This document shows positions 1-8,113 of a DNA stretch of 64,000 bases, in pieces. The translations under genes were made by a program, and so were the position numbers. Under the pieces are notes generated by a model that was not told the DNA's origin, did not search any database, and was given only the letters and a program-made list of their open reading frames with translations. The first letter of the stretch is position 1; every line of letters starts with the position of its first letter. The stretch is from a virus. The stretch is from positions 1 to 64,000 of the IMG/VR virus record IMGVR_UViG_3300035703_000036. One strand, written 5' to 3'.

Positions 1-11
1 TCTCTAGTATT

Positions 12-218
12 ATGGAAAAGAATACGGTATCTCTTCAAGAACACATGAGAAGAACTGCCATACTAGAAGATATGTACATAGCCTCTGTTAAAAGAATAGA
101 TAGATTAGAAGAACCTTCAAAAATAAATGATTTATTAAAAAGCAAAGTTTTAGCTATAGCTAGTTTTATAACGGCTGTTGGCGGAGCGATTGCTGTTATT
201 ATTAAAATTTTAAAATAA
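12..218 (+). CDS. small membrane protein, holin/XhlA-like (putative)
   Basis: 68 aa. The N-terminal ~40 residues are charged and helical. One hydrophobic segment (about residues 46-65, rich in A, I, V and G) ends in IIKILK. A short coiled coil followed by one C-terminal membrane helix resembles phage XhlA-like holin accessory proteins. The role is inferred from architecture only. It could equally be a small membrane protein of unknown function. It lies at the window edge, so its operon is unknown. Confidence 0.4.
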   Translation: MEKNTVSLQEHMRRTAILEDMYIASVKRIDRLEEPSKINDLLKSKVLAIASFITAVGGAIAVIIKILK

Positions 219-428
219 TATTATGGGTAACTTAAAATGGTTTAATTAATAGATAAGTTCTAGCAAGTGTCGCTTTAAAGAATGTTTTAATTTTCTGACG
301 AGTTTGAAGGGTCAGACAAATCTTAAAGTTAAAAAAAATTCTAGGCATTGTTAAGAAAAACTGAATTACGGATAGGTTCCGTGATTTTTAATCTGATCGG
401 CAGGGGTCGATTAGTTATTGGTTTAGGT
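219..428. other. intergenic leader with hairpin
   Basis: About 210 nt without a convincing gene. A small hairpin (TCTGAC at 294-299 pairing with GTCAGA at 311-316) lies upstream of AAATCTTAAAG, which weakly resembles the CAATCTTTA motif found before other structural units. A TTG-initiated extension of the next gene (from 348) is open but has no good ribosome site. Confidence 0.3.
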
Positions 429-1004
429 ATGGCTTTTGAAAGAAAATGGGAGCAAGTTCTTCCAGTTAATCTTATTTCTGACGGTGGTGAGAACGGTTTG
501 ATTACTGTTTCTTCTACAGATGGATTTAAAGTTAAGCAGATAGCCGTTCTAAAAGCTGATAACGTTCCCACGATCAATGTTCAAATTAAAAGAGTCATAT
601 CGCCTACCCAAATGTATGTCGGCCCATCTGGTTCTAACATAGAATCAAGATCCGATGTCAGTCAGTATACAGTTGCTTTAAATGCTTCAATCGAAGCGGC
701 AGAACAAGAAAGACCAAATATTCCTCAAGTAGAACATGAACGAGCTGTTTATGAAGAAGAGCCTGTACTTGCTAAAAGAGTTGTACTTGTAGATAAATTT
801 GGCGGAAGAATTGACGAGGAAAATCCAATTCCGAGTAGAGATCCCGATAAAGTTGATTGGGATGAATTTACGACAACTTTTCCATCGCCAATAACGGAGA
901 TTTATACATATAAGAAAAATTCTGTAACAGTTATGACTGTTTCAGTCACTTACGAAACAAATGCAAAGAAAACTATAATAGCTTTGCAAAAGACGAGGGT
1001 TTAA
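429..1004 (+). CDS. phage structural protein, unknown
   Basis: 191 aa from ATG 429. The frame stays open back to TTG 348, but those extra 27 residues look like translated leader, and the ATG begins a typical soluble sequence (MAFERKWEQVLPVNLISDG). Predicted mostly beta, with no membrane segments. The stop overlaps the next start (taATG). Position before the fibre genes suggests a tail or virion component. I do not recognise the family. Confidence 0.5.
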   Translation: MAFERKWEQVLPVNLISDGGENGLITVSSTDGFKVKQIAVLKADNVPTINVQIKRVISPTQMYVGPSGSNIESRSDVSQYTVALNASIEAAEQERPNIPQVEHERAVYEEEPVLAKRVVLVDKFGGRIDEENPIPSRDPDKVDWDEFTTTFPSPITEIYTYKKNSVTVMTVSVTYETNAKKTIIALQKTRV

Positions 1005-1189
1005 TGGCTTGGCGATTTGATCCTGTCTTAGTAGATATAGTTTGGTCGGGTGAAGAAAAAAGCATGGCTGAAATCGCTATCATTGATTTTGGAAGTCAGG
1101 GAAGTGATTTAGATATAGACTTTGGAGAAAGAGAAAACGACGAATCAATCATAGACCAAGGTTATAGGGTGGCAGATGGCAATCTTTAA
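1004..1189 (+). CDS. hypothetical small acidic protein
   Basis: 61 aa, very acidic C-terminal half (DLDIDFGERENDES). Its ATG overlaps the upstream stop and its 3' end overlaps the next gene by 14 nt, so it is probably translationally coupled. No recognised domain. Confidence 0.45.
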   Translation: MAWRFDPVLVDIVWSGEEKSMAEIAIIDFGSQGSDLDIDFGERENDESIIDQGYRVADGNL

Positions 1190-1553
1190 GGCGCCCAGAA
1201 TTACTACTTCTCAAAGAGAAAATATAACTTTGCAAGTTAGTGAAATAGTTTATGATTTAGATCAAGCAGCCTTTTATGGTGGAGATGGAATTAACCAAGG
1301 CGGTTTTTTAATCGGAGAAAATTCTGGATTCAATGTGGAAACTATAACATTGACAGAAGAACATATTAGAGAAAAAAGAATAATTTTAGAAAAAGCGCCG
1401 TTAGTGCCAGAATGTGTTACGCTCCTTCCCGAAGGAGGTATTGTTCAGGCTAACGGTGTTGACTTTCGCGTTGTCGGTAGAGTTTTGAGCTGGCAAGGCT
1501 TAGGTTTAGATAATTTTTTAGAAAAAGATGAAGTACTGATTATTCAGTACTAA
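1176..1553 (+). CDS. phage virion-associated protein with fibre-tip-like C-terminus
   Basis: 125 aa. The C-terminal half (about 85-125: FRVVGRVLSWQGLGLDNFLE, then an acidic turn and a terminal beta strand ending IIQY) follows a pattern common at the ends of phage fibre and neck proteins (hydrophobic strand, SW, G-L-L, D-x-L-x-I-x-Y). Similar modules end the fibre at 1605-3908 and the protein at 58691-59011. It overlaps the preceding gene. The exact role is unknown. Confidence 0.5.
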   Translation: MAIFKAPRITTSQRENITLQVSEIVYDLDQAAFYGGDGINQGGFLIGENSGFNVETITLTEEHIREKRIILEKAPLVPECVTLLPEGGIVQANGVDFRVVGRVLSWQGLGLDNFLEKDEVLIIQY

Positions 1554-1561
1554 GTACCATG

Positions 1562-1583
1562 AATATCGAAATATCTCGATATT
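1562..1583 (+). promoter_or_regulatory. perfect 8-bp inverted repeat
   Basis: AATATCGA (1562-1569) and TCGATATT (1576-1583) around a 6-nt spacer, in the short gap before the fibre gene. No T-run follows, so this is more likely a protein-binding site or an mRNA hairpin than a terminator. TTTAACACA just after it also occurs next to the CAATCTTTA motif at 15666. Confidence 0.4.
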
Positions 1584-1604
1584 TAACACACAGGAGAGGA
1601 GTGT

Positions 1605-3908
1605 ATGGCACAACAAATTAAAAAGAAGTACCTTAAATCCGATTCAGTAGACGGTTCGAAAATTAAACTGTTGAAAGATCAGGCTTTAAGGGCTGAAGAC
1701 TCAAGTGGAGTCGAAGTAAAACTTTTAGAACTTGGTAGTTCTAATGAAGTTTTATCAAAAGGTCAAGAGATTGCCTTTAAATCTCAATTATTAGCTGAAG
1801 AAGCTGCTAGAATAGCTGGTGATGCTGCTGAAGCATCTGCTAGAGCTGCTGCTATTTCTGCTGAAGAAGCTGCTAGAATTGCAGGCGACGCTGCTGAAGC
1901 ATCTGCTAGAGCTGCTGCTGATTCTGCTATTCAATCTTCATTGAATTCAGAAATTTCTAGAGCGCAAGCTGCTGAAGGTGTTTTAACTACTAACTTAGCT
2001 GCTGAAGTAACTAGAGCTACTGCTGCTGAAGCTGCTCTTCAAGTTTCAATTGATGATGTTGACGGTTATGCTCAAGATATCCGTAACGATTTAGATCAAG
2101 AGATTTTGGATAGAGCTGCTGGTGATGCTGCTGAAGCATCTGCTAGAGCTGCTGCTATTTCTGCTGAAGCATCTGCTAGAGCTGCTGCTATTTCTGCTGA
2201 AGAAGCTGCTAGAATTGCAGGCGACGCTGCTGAAGCATCTGCTAGAGCTGCTGCTATTTCTGCTGAAGAAGCTGCTAGAATTGCAGGTGATCAAAATTTA
2301 CAAGCTCAAATCAATAATGTTATTTCTAATGTTGATCCTGCTGCTTTAGATTCTCTAACAGAAATCGTAGCTGCTTTTGAAGCTGCCGATCAAAATCTTA
2401 ACAACACTATCATCGCATTAGGAACTGCTTCTCAATCAGCTTTAGCTGCTGAAATTGCAAGAGCTACTGCTGCTGAAGAAGCTTTGGCTTCTGATTTAGC
2501 TGCTGAAATTGCAAGAGCAGAAAGCGCTGAGGAAGCATTGGCTTCTGATTTAGCTGCTGAAATTGCGAGAGCTACTGCTGCTGAAGGTGTTTTAACTGCT
2601 GATTTAGCTGCTGAAGTAACTAGAGCAGAAAGTGCTGAGGAAGCATTAGCTTCTGATTTAGCTGCTGAAGTAACTAGAGCTACTGCTGCTGAAGGTGTTT
2701 TAACTGCTGATTTAGCTGCTGAAGTAGCTAGAGCAGAAAGTGCTGAGGAAGCATTAGCTTCTGATTTACAATCTGAAGTTGAAAGAGCTATGGCTGCTGA
2801 GGGTGTTTTAACTGCTGATTTACAATCTGAAGTTGAAAGAGCTACGGCTGCTGAAGAGCTTTTAACTGATTCTAAAGTTGCTAAAGCTGGCGATACGATG
2901 ACTGGTGCATTGACTATCGATCCAGTTGGTGATGGAATGAATTACACAATGATAGATTCTAGTTATGTTGAAGTTTATTCTTCTCTACCAGATGGTTCAT
3001 ATACAGATGTAATCGTTCAAACTGACGGTTTTTCTCTTTCTAGTGATGATGGAAGTGGAAACGGAGTATTAATGCTTCTTTCTAGCCAAAATGGCGGAAC
3101 TTTCAATATCATGAAAAATGGCGAAGCTTTTATGGCTTCGGGCGAAAGTGATATTGCTACAAAAAAATATGTTGATCAACAAGATCAAGCTATTTTGGCT
3201 CAAGCTATCGTTTATGACGATGCTGTTAGAAGCTATGTTGACGCTGTTACAGGATTTATGGATGGTAGACTTGAAGGTTTGATTAATACTGAAGAGTCTG
3301 AAAGAATTGCAGCAGATGAAAATTTACAAGCTCAAATTAACAATATCGTTTCCAACGTTGATCCTGCTGCTTTAGATTCTCTAACAGAAATCGTAGCCGC
3401 ATTTCAAGCTGCTGATGAAAATTTAAATAACGCTATTTCTGCTCTTGGAACTGGATCTTCTTCTGGTTTAGCTGCTGAAATTGCAAGAGCTACTGCTGCT
3501 GAAGCTGCTATAGCTGCTGATTTAGCTGCTGAAGTAGCTAGAGCGCAAGCTGCTGAAGGTGTTTTAACTTCTGATTTAGCTGCTGAAGTAGCTAGAGCTA
3601 CTGCTGCTGAAGAAGCTTTAAGCTCAAGAGTTTCCGCTCTTGAAGCTTTAAATGACGGCCCAGAATTCCACAAGAAAAAAGTTGTGGTTGGTGCTGAATT
3701 ATCTTTTGTTGAATTAGACCATGAAGCTATTGAAAATTCAATTATGGTTTCAGTAGGAAGAATGGCTGTTCATAAAGATGAAGATTATACTGTATCTGTT
3801 GTTGGTGGTAAAACACGTTTAAGCTGGATTGGTGACTTCGCCGTTGGTGGCTTAGAAGCTATTGAAGCTGGTGATTGTGTATTTATTACTTACGCTATCA
3901 GTATCTAA
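1605..3908 (+). CDS. tail fibre with long Ala-rich coiled-coil repeats
   Basis: 767 aa with ribosome site GGAGAGGAG. Residues ~63-422 are a highly repetitive helical shaft of units like LAAEIARATAAEEALASD. A KAGDTMTGAL fibre motif follows at ~425, then a beta domain to ~515. A block DxNLQAQINN...DPAALDSLTEIVAAF occurs twice (about 228-275 and 571-620) and shows an internal duplication. A second helical stretch runs to ~685, and a C-terminal beta module ends ITYAISI. The heptad-like pattern predicts a trimeric coiled coil. Nucleotide repeats (1797-2880, 3470-3620) make copy-number change by recombination likely. Confidence 0.8.
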   Translation: MAQQIKKKYLKSDSVDGSKIKLLKDQALRAEDSSGVEVKLLELGSSNEVLSKGQEIAFKSQLLAEEAARIAGDAAEASARAAAISAEEAARIAGDAAEASARAAADSAIQSSLNSEISRAQAAEGVLTTNLAAEVTRATAAEAALQVSIDDVDGYAQDIRNDLDQEILDRAAGDAAEASARAAAISAEASARAAAISAEEAARIAGDAAEASARAAAISAEEAARIAGDQNLQAQINNVISNVDPAALDSLTEIVAAFEAADQNLNNTIIALGTASQSALAAEIARATAAEEALASDLAAEIARAESAEEALASDLAAEIARATAAEGVLTADLAAEVTRAESAEEALASDLAAEVTRATAAEGVLTADLAAEVARAESAEEALASDLQSEVERAMAAEGVLTADLQSEVERATAAEELLTDSKVAKAGDTMTGALTIDPVGDGMNYTMIDSSYVEVYSSLPDGSYTDVIVQTDGFSLSSDDGSGNGVLMLLSSQNGGTFNIMKNGEAFMASGESDIATKKYVDQQDQAILAQAIVYDDAVRSYVDAVTGFMDGRLEGLINTEESERIAADENLQAQINNIVSNVDPAALDSLTEIVAAFQAADENLNNAISALGTGSSSGLAAEIARATAAEAAIAADLAAEVARAQAAEGVLTSDLAAEVARATAAEEALSSRVSALEALNDGPEFHKKKVVVGAELSFVELDHEAIENSIMVSVGRMAVHKDEDYTVSVVGGKTRLSWIGDFAVGGLEAIEAGDCVFITYAISI
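1797..2880 (+). repeat. in-frame degenerate tandem repeats in fibre shaft
   Basis: Dense GCTGCTGAA/GCTAGAGCT-type repeats encoding alanine-rich heptads. Some units of about 60 nt are nearly identical (for example the units ending near 1910, 2250 and 2285). Open frames on other strands here are repeat artefacts. Confidence 0.8.
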
Positions 3909-3920
3909 TAATTAAAAATG

Positions 3921-3948
3921 GGGGGAAGAATAATTCTTCCTCCTTTAT
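3921..3948 (+). terminator. hairpin between fibre and tailspike genes
   Basis: 10-bp stem (3921-3930 with 3934-3943, one G-T pair) with a 3-nt loop, followed by TTTATTT. It may act as a partial terminator or an mRNA-end stabiliser. The next gene's AGGAG site begins just after it. Confidence 0.5.
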
Positions 3949-3960
3949 TTAGGAGACTTT

Positions 3961-6630
3961 ATGTCTATTTTTTACGTGAGGAAAAACGGGTCGGGCACTC
4001 ACACGACCATTCAAAGTGCATTTATTCAAGCTGTAAACGGAGATACTATCGATGTTGAAGCTGGTTTATTTGAAGAAAATGTTGATTTTTATAAATCAGG
4101 AATTACATTAAAAGGTGCAGGTAAAAACTTAACAGAAATAAGAGGAATTCAAGAATCTAACGTAACAAAAACTTGTACTTTTAATTCTGGCTCAACAACT
4201 CTAAACATACCTGCTGGAACTTCTGGTTGGTTAGTTGGACGTTATATTCAAGGGACAGGACTAGCTGCTGGAACTAGAATTGTATCTGTTTCTGCAACTT
4301 CTGTTACGGTTTCTATAGCTACAACTGCAGCTAAAACTAACCAAAGTGTTATCATGGTAGCAGTACCCGCTACTATAGTTGTCAGAGGGGCAAGCCATAC
4401 AATTAAAGATCTAAAAATTACAGCAGTTCAAGCTTTAGAGTCTAGATGTTTAGCTGATAATGCCGCTATTTTTTTCAGAACAAGTGGAAACGGGGAATTG
4501 CCAGCTACAAACTACATTCTTGAAGATTGTATTGTTGAAGCTAGAGGAGAAAGTGCAATTATGACAGATGCTTCTGCGTCTATCGGAAACGGTATTATTC
4601 GCAGAAACACTATTCAAGGTAAAACTTTTGTCGGATCATCAGCAGCACAAGTTCCAGCATTTGGAACAATGACTAAAACTGGTACTGTTTTATCTAACAG
4701 AACAATTCAGTTTAGTGATCTAAGCGGTATTACAGCTCCGCATGCTGGAAACTCTCAAGGAAGTGAAATAAATCCAGGCCTAAGAGTTGTTTCAATCAGT
4801 GGAAATGTCGTAACTGTTTCAGCAAATATTACAGATGCTGTTGGAACAAATAGATCTTTTTCTTTTGCTAACGTACAATTTAATTATCCTAACGTAGCCA
4901 GACAACTTGTTGTTGTTCAAGGTGTAAACACAGCAACTCAGTTTTTAAACAATACTGTTAATGGTGTAACTGGTAGTGGTATTTCTTACAATACTGCAGT
5001 AACTGTTGATACAGCTAATGCGGTTATTACAGGAAATACTCTTAATGGTGAATTCAAATATGGATACGCTTTAAGAGCAAGAGGTGCTGGATCTACGGTT
5101 AGCAATAACATGAACTACTCACTTCCTAGCAATCCAAATCAAGGATTTTTAATTGGGCCTACAGGTTCTCAAGTTTCTGGAATGAGTATAGGGTCGAACA
5201 CATCTATTTTAGCTAGTCTTATTGAATCTTCTCAAACTGCAGGAAATTCTTCGGTTTCTTTCCAAATGAGCAAAGATCAAATTAAAACTATTTCTAAGGT
5301 TTCATCTGATGCTTTTTATTCAAATGAAGCAAATTGGCACATGGTGTCTTTTGTTTATAAGAATACCAGCAACAACAAGAGACTTACTCCTTCTTTTAAA
5401 AATTTTTCAGCAAATAAAGTTTCTAAACTTCGCTACGGAATGATGAGTGGTGATGTTATGCAACTTCATAAAATCATTATTTCTAAGTCAAATAGACAAC
5501 ACTTAGTAATTAAAAGAAGCGAAATTGATGGAGCAAGTGCATTTGATTTTAGTTTAACTAACAACTCAACTGCAGCAGCTTGGAGTGGAAACTCAGGCTC
5601 AGGCGGTTCTGGTTCAGGCGGCTCAGGCTCTGGAATAACAGCTTATCAGTATTATAAGTTTGCAGTAAAATCTACATGGATAGGAAGTGGTAATGGCAAC
5701 ATGTTTAGAGCAGGGCCAGTAGGGTTATCAGATATTGCTTTTAAAGATGCAAGCGGAAATATTATCTCTATGTCAGGAGCTTCTGTTAACAATATTTATC
5801 CGTCAACAAATTATGGATTAGCTAATTTAATAAACGGATCTGTCGAACAGAATAATATAGATGATTTAGTAGTTTATAATTTAGCTGACGGCTCGATCTA
5901 TAATGATTTGTTTACAATCACTATGGCCTCGGCCGTAAGTGTTAGTAAATTGTTAATTGGCGCTCAAGGTGGAACTTCCGCTATGTATAACATGCCAAGA
6001 GAATTCAAACTTCTCGGATCTAACGATAACGTAAATTTTACTGAAATTTATGTATCAACTCCAGAAGCGACTACAGATACTTGGTTTAATTACAAAGGCA
6101 CATATAGAGAGTTTTCAATTAGCGGATCTGGTTCAGGCGGCTCAGGCTCTGGATTAACTTCATATCGTTATGTTAAATTTGCAGGAAAACAAGCATGGAG
6201 TGATAATATTGGAAATTCAATTTCTGATTATTTCGGCATGGCTGATTTTGGTTTAAAATGGGGCGGCACAAATCAAAATTTATCAAGTTATACTATAACT
6301 AATCTTTACGAATTAGCACAAAATCCTCAAGGTTTTGGTGCTTTAACTGATGGTACAGTTAGCAGCGGTTCGAACTATGTTAGTTGGCAACCAAACAATA
6401 CAATGAGAGATTTGTTTGTCGTTGACTTGAATAGTCCTCAGCAAATAACTGACGTATTAATTGCTCCTGTTTATGCAGGAGGAAATTACGGCAATCACAT
6501 TCCAAAAGAATTCAAAGTTTACGGTTCTTTGGATGGAGTTAATTATACGGAAATACTATCTGTAAATCAAACTGATTCTTCTTCATGGATAGGTAAAGGC
6601 GGCACTTATGCGTCTTTTCCTGTAAACTAA
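3961..6630 (+). CDS. tailspike: beta-helix plus two discoidin-like domains on Gly/Ser linkers
   Basis: 889 aa. Residues 1-~540 begin FYVRKNGSGTHTTIQSAF and continue with short repeated strands (GDTIDVEAG, GITLKGAG), typical of right-handed beta-helix (pectin-lyase fold) tailspikes. A Gly/Ser linker (about 544-558) leads to a domain at ~558-719. A second Gly/Ser linker (about 721-731) leads to a similar domain at ~732-889. Both domains share the pattern YRYxKFA...L.D......DLF.V.....I...LI...Y....PKEFK..GS.D.VN.TEI, typical of F5/8-type-C carbohydrate-binding folds. The likely role is host polysaccharide binding or degradation. Catalytic residues cannot be assigned. Confidence 0.75.
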   Translation: MSIFYVRKNGSGTHTTIQSAFIQAVNGDTIDVEAGLFEENVDFYKSGITLKGAGKNLTEIRGIQESNVTKTCTFNSGSTTLNIPAGTSGWLVGRYIQGTGLAAGTRIVSVSATSVTVSIATTAAKTNQSVIMVAVPATIVVRGASHTIKDLKITAVQALESRCLADNAAIFFRTSGNGELPATNYILEDCIVEARGESAIMTDASASIGNGIIRRNTIQGKTFVGSSAAQVPAFGTMTKTGTVLSNRTIQFSDLSGITAPHAGNSQGSEINPGLRVVSISGNVVTVSANITDAVGTNRSFSFANVQFNYPNVARQLVVVQGVNTATQFLNNTVNGVTGSGISYNTAVTVDTANAVITGNTLNGEFKYGYALRARGAGSTVSNNMNYSLPSNPNQGFLIGPTGSQVSGMSIGSNTSILASLIESSQTAGNSSVSFQMSKDQIKTISKVSSDAFYSNEANWHMVSFVYKNTSNNKRLTPSFKNFSANKVSKLRYGMMSGDVMQLHKIIISKSNRQHLVIKRSEIDGASAFDFSLTNNSTAAAWSGNSGSGGSGSGGSGSGITAYQYYKFAVKSTWIGSGNGNMFRAGPVGLSDIAFKDASGNIISMSGASVNNIYPSTNYGLANLINGSVEQNNIDDLVVYNLADGSIYNDLFTITMASAVSVSKLLIGAQGGTSAMYNMPREFKLLGSNDNVNFTEIYVSTPEATTDTWFNYKGTYREFSISGSGSGGSGSGLTSYRYVKFAGKQAWSDNIGNSISDYFGMADFGLKWGGTNQNLSSYTITNLYELAQNPQGFGALTDGTVSSGSNYVSWQPNNTMRDLFVVDLNSPQQITDVLIAPVYAGGNYGNHIPKEFKVYGSLDGVNYTEILSVNQTDSSSWIGKGGTYASFPVN

Positions 6631-6648
6631 AGATAAATCAACTATTCG

Positions 6649-6674
6649 GCAGGGTTAATAGCCCTGCTTTTTTT
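6649..6674 (+). terminator. rho-independent terminator after tailspike
   Basis: Stem GCAGGG (6649-6654) / CCCTGC (6662-6667), loop TTAATAG, then seven T. It ends the 1605-6630 transcription unit. Confidence 0.85.
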
Positions 6675-6676
6675 CT

Positions 6677-6712
6677 TAAAAAATACCCGTCGAATGGCGG
6701 GTATTATTTTTT
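6677..6712. terminator. bidirectional terminator
   Basis: Stem ATACCCG (6683-6689) / CGGGTAT (6698-6704). An A-run precedes it and a T-run follows it, so it can stop transcription in both directions. It overlaps the stop codon of the leftward operon. Confidence 0.75.
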
Positions 6713-6913
6713 CTGCTTCTTTATTCTTTTATTTTTCTTAGAAGTTTGTAAAGACGCTTCAAAACTGAAGCCTACCTGAGTATAAGTATGGATCAGCTTC
6801 ATAGCTGTTTGAGTTTCTTCTTTTTCTTTTTCATTTAAGTTCAATTCGCCTAACCTTTTTTCAACAATCGCAAAACTTAAATTTAATAAATTCATTTTTT
6901 GTTCTAAAGTCAT
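6704..6913 (-). CDS. hypothetical helical protein
   Basis: 69 aa, helical, with a very basic tail (SKKNKRIKKQKK). Last gene of the leftward operon 9195-6704. GAGGT precedes the ATG, which lies 1 nt after the upstream stop codon. No recognised family. Confidence 0.5.
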   Translation of the reverse strand: MTLEQKMNLLNLSFAIVEKRLGELNLNEKEKEETQTAMKLIHTYTQVGFSFEASLQTSKKNKRIKKQKK

Positions 6914-6914
6914 A

Positions 6915-7283
6915 TTACCTCGCTACTTGCCCTAGAGCCCATCCAGTTAAAATAACTGTAGCAACTCCAGCTCCAAAATAAAACATGTCATTGTATTTAG
7001 AATATGTGCTTTGTTTTTGAATTCTTTCTTCTAGTTTATAAGTTGTATCTTTCCAAAGCTCTGCTCTTTGATCCGCTTTATCTAAAGCTAAATCTTTAAG
7101 ACTAATCTTCTCATTTAATTTTTCAACTTCTTGATCTCTTAATTTATCTTTATTATAAAGCTTGCCTACTTCGATGTGACATTCTTTACTGTAAAGATAT
7201 TTATCTCCTTGCTTTTCGATTGTTCCAAAATCACAATCAGCAAAAGCATTAAAGCTGATAATTAGAATTAATAAAAATTTCAT
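6915..7283 (-). CDS. exported coiled-coil protein with C-terminal membrane helix (spanin candidate)
   Basis: 122 aa from the ATG at 7283 (MKFLLILIISFNAFADC), one nt after the upstream stop. A longer frame upstream exists but would displace the signal peptide. N-terminal signal sequence with a probable cut after NAFA. Charged coiled coil at ~45-90. C-terminal hydrophobic segment (FYFGAGVATVILTGWAL) at ~98-118. Two cysteines lie in the mature N-terminal part. An export signal plus coiled coil plus C-terminal anchor is the layout of a unimolecular spanin, but FAD-C is not a good lipobox, so this is tentative. Confidence 0.5.
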   Translation of the reverse strand: MKFLLILIISFNAFADCDFGTIEKQGDKYLYSKECHIEVGKLYNKDKLRDQEVEKLNEKISLKDLALDKADQRAELWKDTTYKLEERIQKQSTYSKYNDMFYFGAGVATVILTGWALGQVAR

Positions 7284-7284
7284 T

Positions 7285-7569
7285 TTAAACCTTCTTATGC
7301 CAATCGGCATCGTCCGTAGACTCTATCTTTTCTATTTTATTCTCTATCTGATCTATTTCTTTTGTAAGTTGATTTGCTGCGCCTTCAGCTCTGTCCTGCT
7401 CTTCCTTGAGCTTCTCATCCTTTAGATCGGCTTTTTTAACGTCTTTTTTGGCGCCTGAAACATTTATTTTTGAAAGCAAAATAAAAATAAAAAAAATCGC
7501 TAACACGGGCAGCAATATATAAAACAGCCAAGGTTTAGTATTTTTTAAAGACAACATTTTATCAATCAT
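7285..7569 (-). CDS. N-terminal membrane anchor plus coiled coil (i-spanin-like?)
   Basis: 94 aa. Transmembrane helix at about 15-34 (WLFYILLPVLAIFFIFILL). The rest is a charged coiled coil (KKADLKDEKLKEEQDRAEGA...EIDQIENKIEKIE), probably periplasmic. Rz-like inner-membrane spanins share this architecture, and the neighbour at 6915-7283 has the complementary one. GAGGA ribosome site. The function is inferred from form and context only. Confidence 0.5.
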   Translation of the reverse strand: MIDKMLSLKNTKPWLFYILLPVLAIFFIFILLSKINVSGAKKDVKKADLKDEKLKEEQDRAEGAANQLTKEIDQIENKIEKIESTDDADWHKKV

Positions 7570-7575
7570 GATTCC

Positions 7576-7914
7576 TCACTTGCAGTAAACTTTCCTATTT
7601 ATCATATAGACAAGATCGCTGTTTTTAATAGGTTTTTTGTTTTCAATTTCTACAAAACTATCGTGTTTGTATGGGTTATAAGTAACTTCTTTTAAATTTT
7701 TTGAATGTATTAATTCTTGAATCATGTCGCCTTCAACAAATGCGTGAACATTTTTTCTTTGTTCACGGAGAACTTTTTGCCTGCCGCCTTCTCGAACGAT
7801 AAATTTGCAGTTTTCTAAAACTACAGAGTCCGTATGCAAAATTACTCTGCCTGTGGATTTATCCTTGACGCTCCAACAGTGTTTATGCAGATTGTAATAA
7901 ACCTGAACTCTCAT
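7576..7914 (-). CDS. conserved phage hypothetical protein
   Basis: 112 aa. The pattern VQVYYNLHKHCWSVKD...GRVILHTDSVVL...KFIV.EGGRQKVLREQRKNVHAFVEGD...VTYNPYKHDSFV matches a widespread uncharacterised phage family that I recognise but cannot assign a function to. Soluble, mixed alpha/beta. Start overlaps the upstream stop (TAATG). Confidence 0.6.
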   Translation of the reverse strand: MRVQVYYNLHKHCWSVKDKSTGRVILHTDSVVLENCKFIVREGGRQKVLREQRKNVHAFVEGDMIQELIHSKNLKEVTYNPYKHDSFVEIENKKPIKNSDLVYMINRKVYCK

Positions 7915-8081
7915 TATGCTGCCTTTGGCTGAAGCACATAAACATTGTTAGTATTCAATCTTTTAGCCATTTTCAAACATTCTTTTGCCTGAGCAAGATA
8001 GTGTTGTTGACGAGTAACTCTTGCCATCATGGCATAAGTTCTAGCTAAGCTCATTAAAAATTTAATATTATCATTCATCAT
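7914..8081 (-). CDS. small helical basic protein
   Basis: 55 aa from the ATG at 8081, chosen because GGAGGT lies just upstream (a second ATG follows at 8078). A longer frame from 8111 lacks a ribosome site. One helical repeat-like segment (ARTYAMMARVTRQQHYLAQA). Stop overlaps the next start. Confidence 0.55.
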   Translation of the reverse strand: MMNDNIKFLMSLARTYAMMARVTRQQHYLAQAKECLKMAKRLNTNNVYVLQPKAA

Positions 8082-8102
8082 ACGTACCTCCGTTATAGTA
8101 TA

Positions 8103-8112
8103 ATTATACATC
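8103..8112 (-). promoter_or_regulatory. possible internal -10 (TGTATAAT)
   Basis: Leftward TATAAT (complement of 8103-8108) preceded by TG, between two genes of the leftward operon. No clear -35. Confidence 0.35.
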
Positions 8113-8113
8113 T

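Noticed and set aside
1179-1187. CAATCTTTA at the start of the 1176 gene
   Set aside because: It is the coding sequence for MAIFK and overlaps the upstream gene, so it is not counted as a promoter copy.
2091-2349. Leu-rich and Ser-rich open frames inside the fibre repeat
   Set aside because: They are shadows of the GCT/GAA repeats of the fibre gene, have no ribosome sites, and consist only of homopolymer-like residues.
3404-3673. Ala-rich antisense frame
   Set aside because: Mirror image of the fibre coiled-coil repeats.
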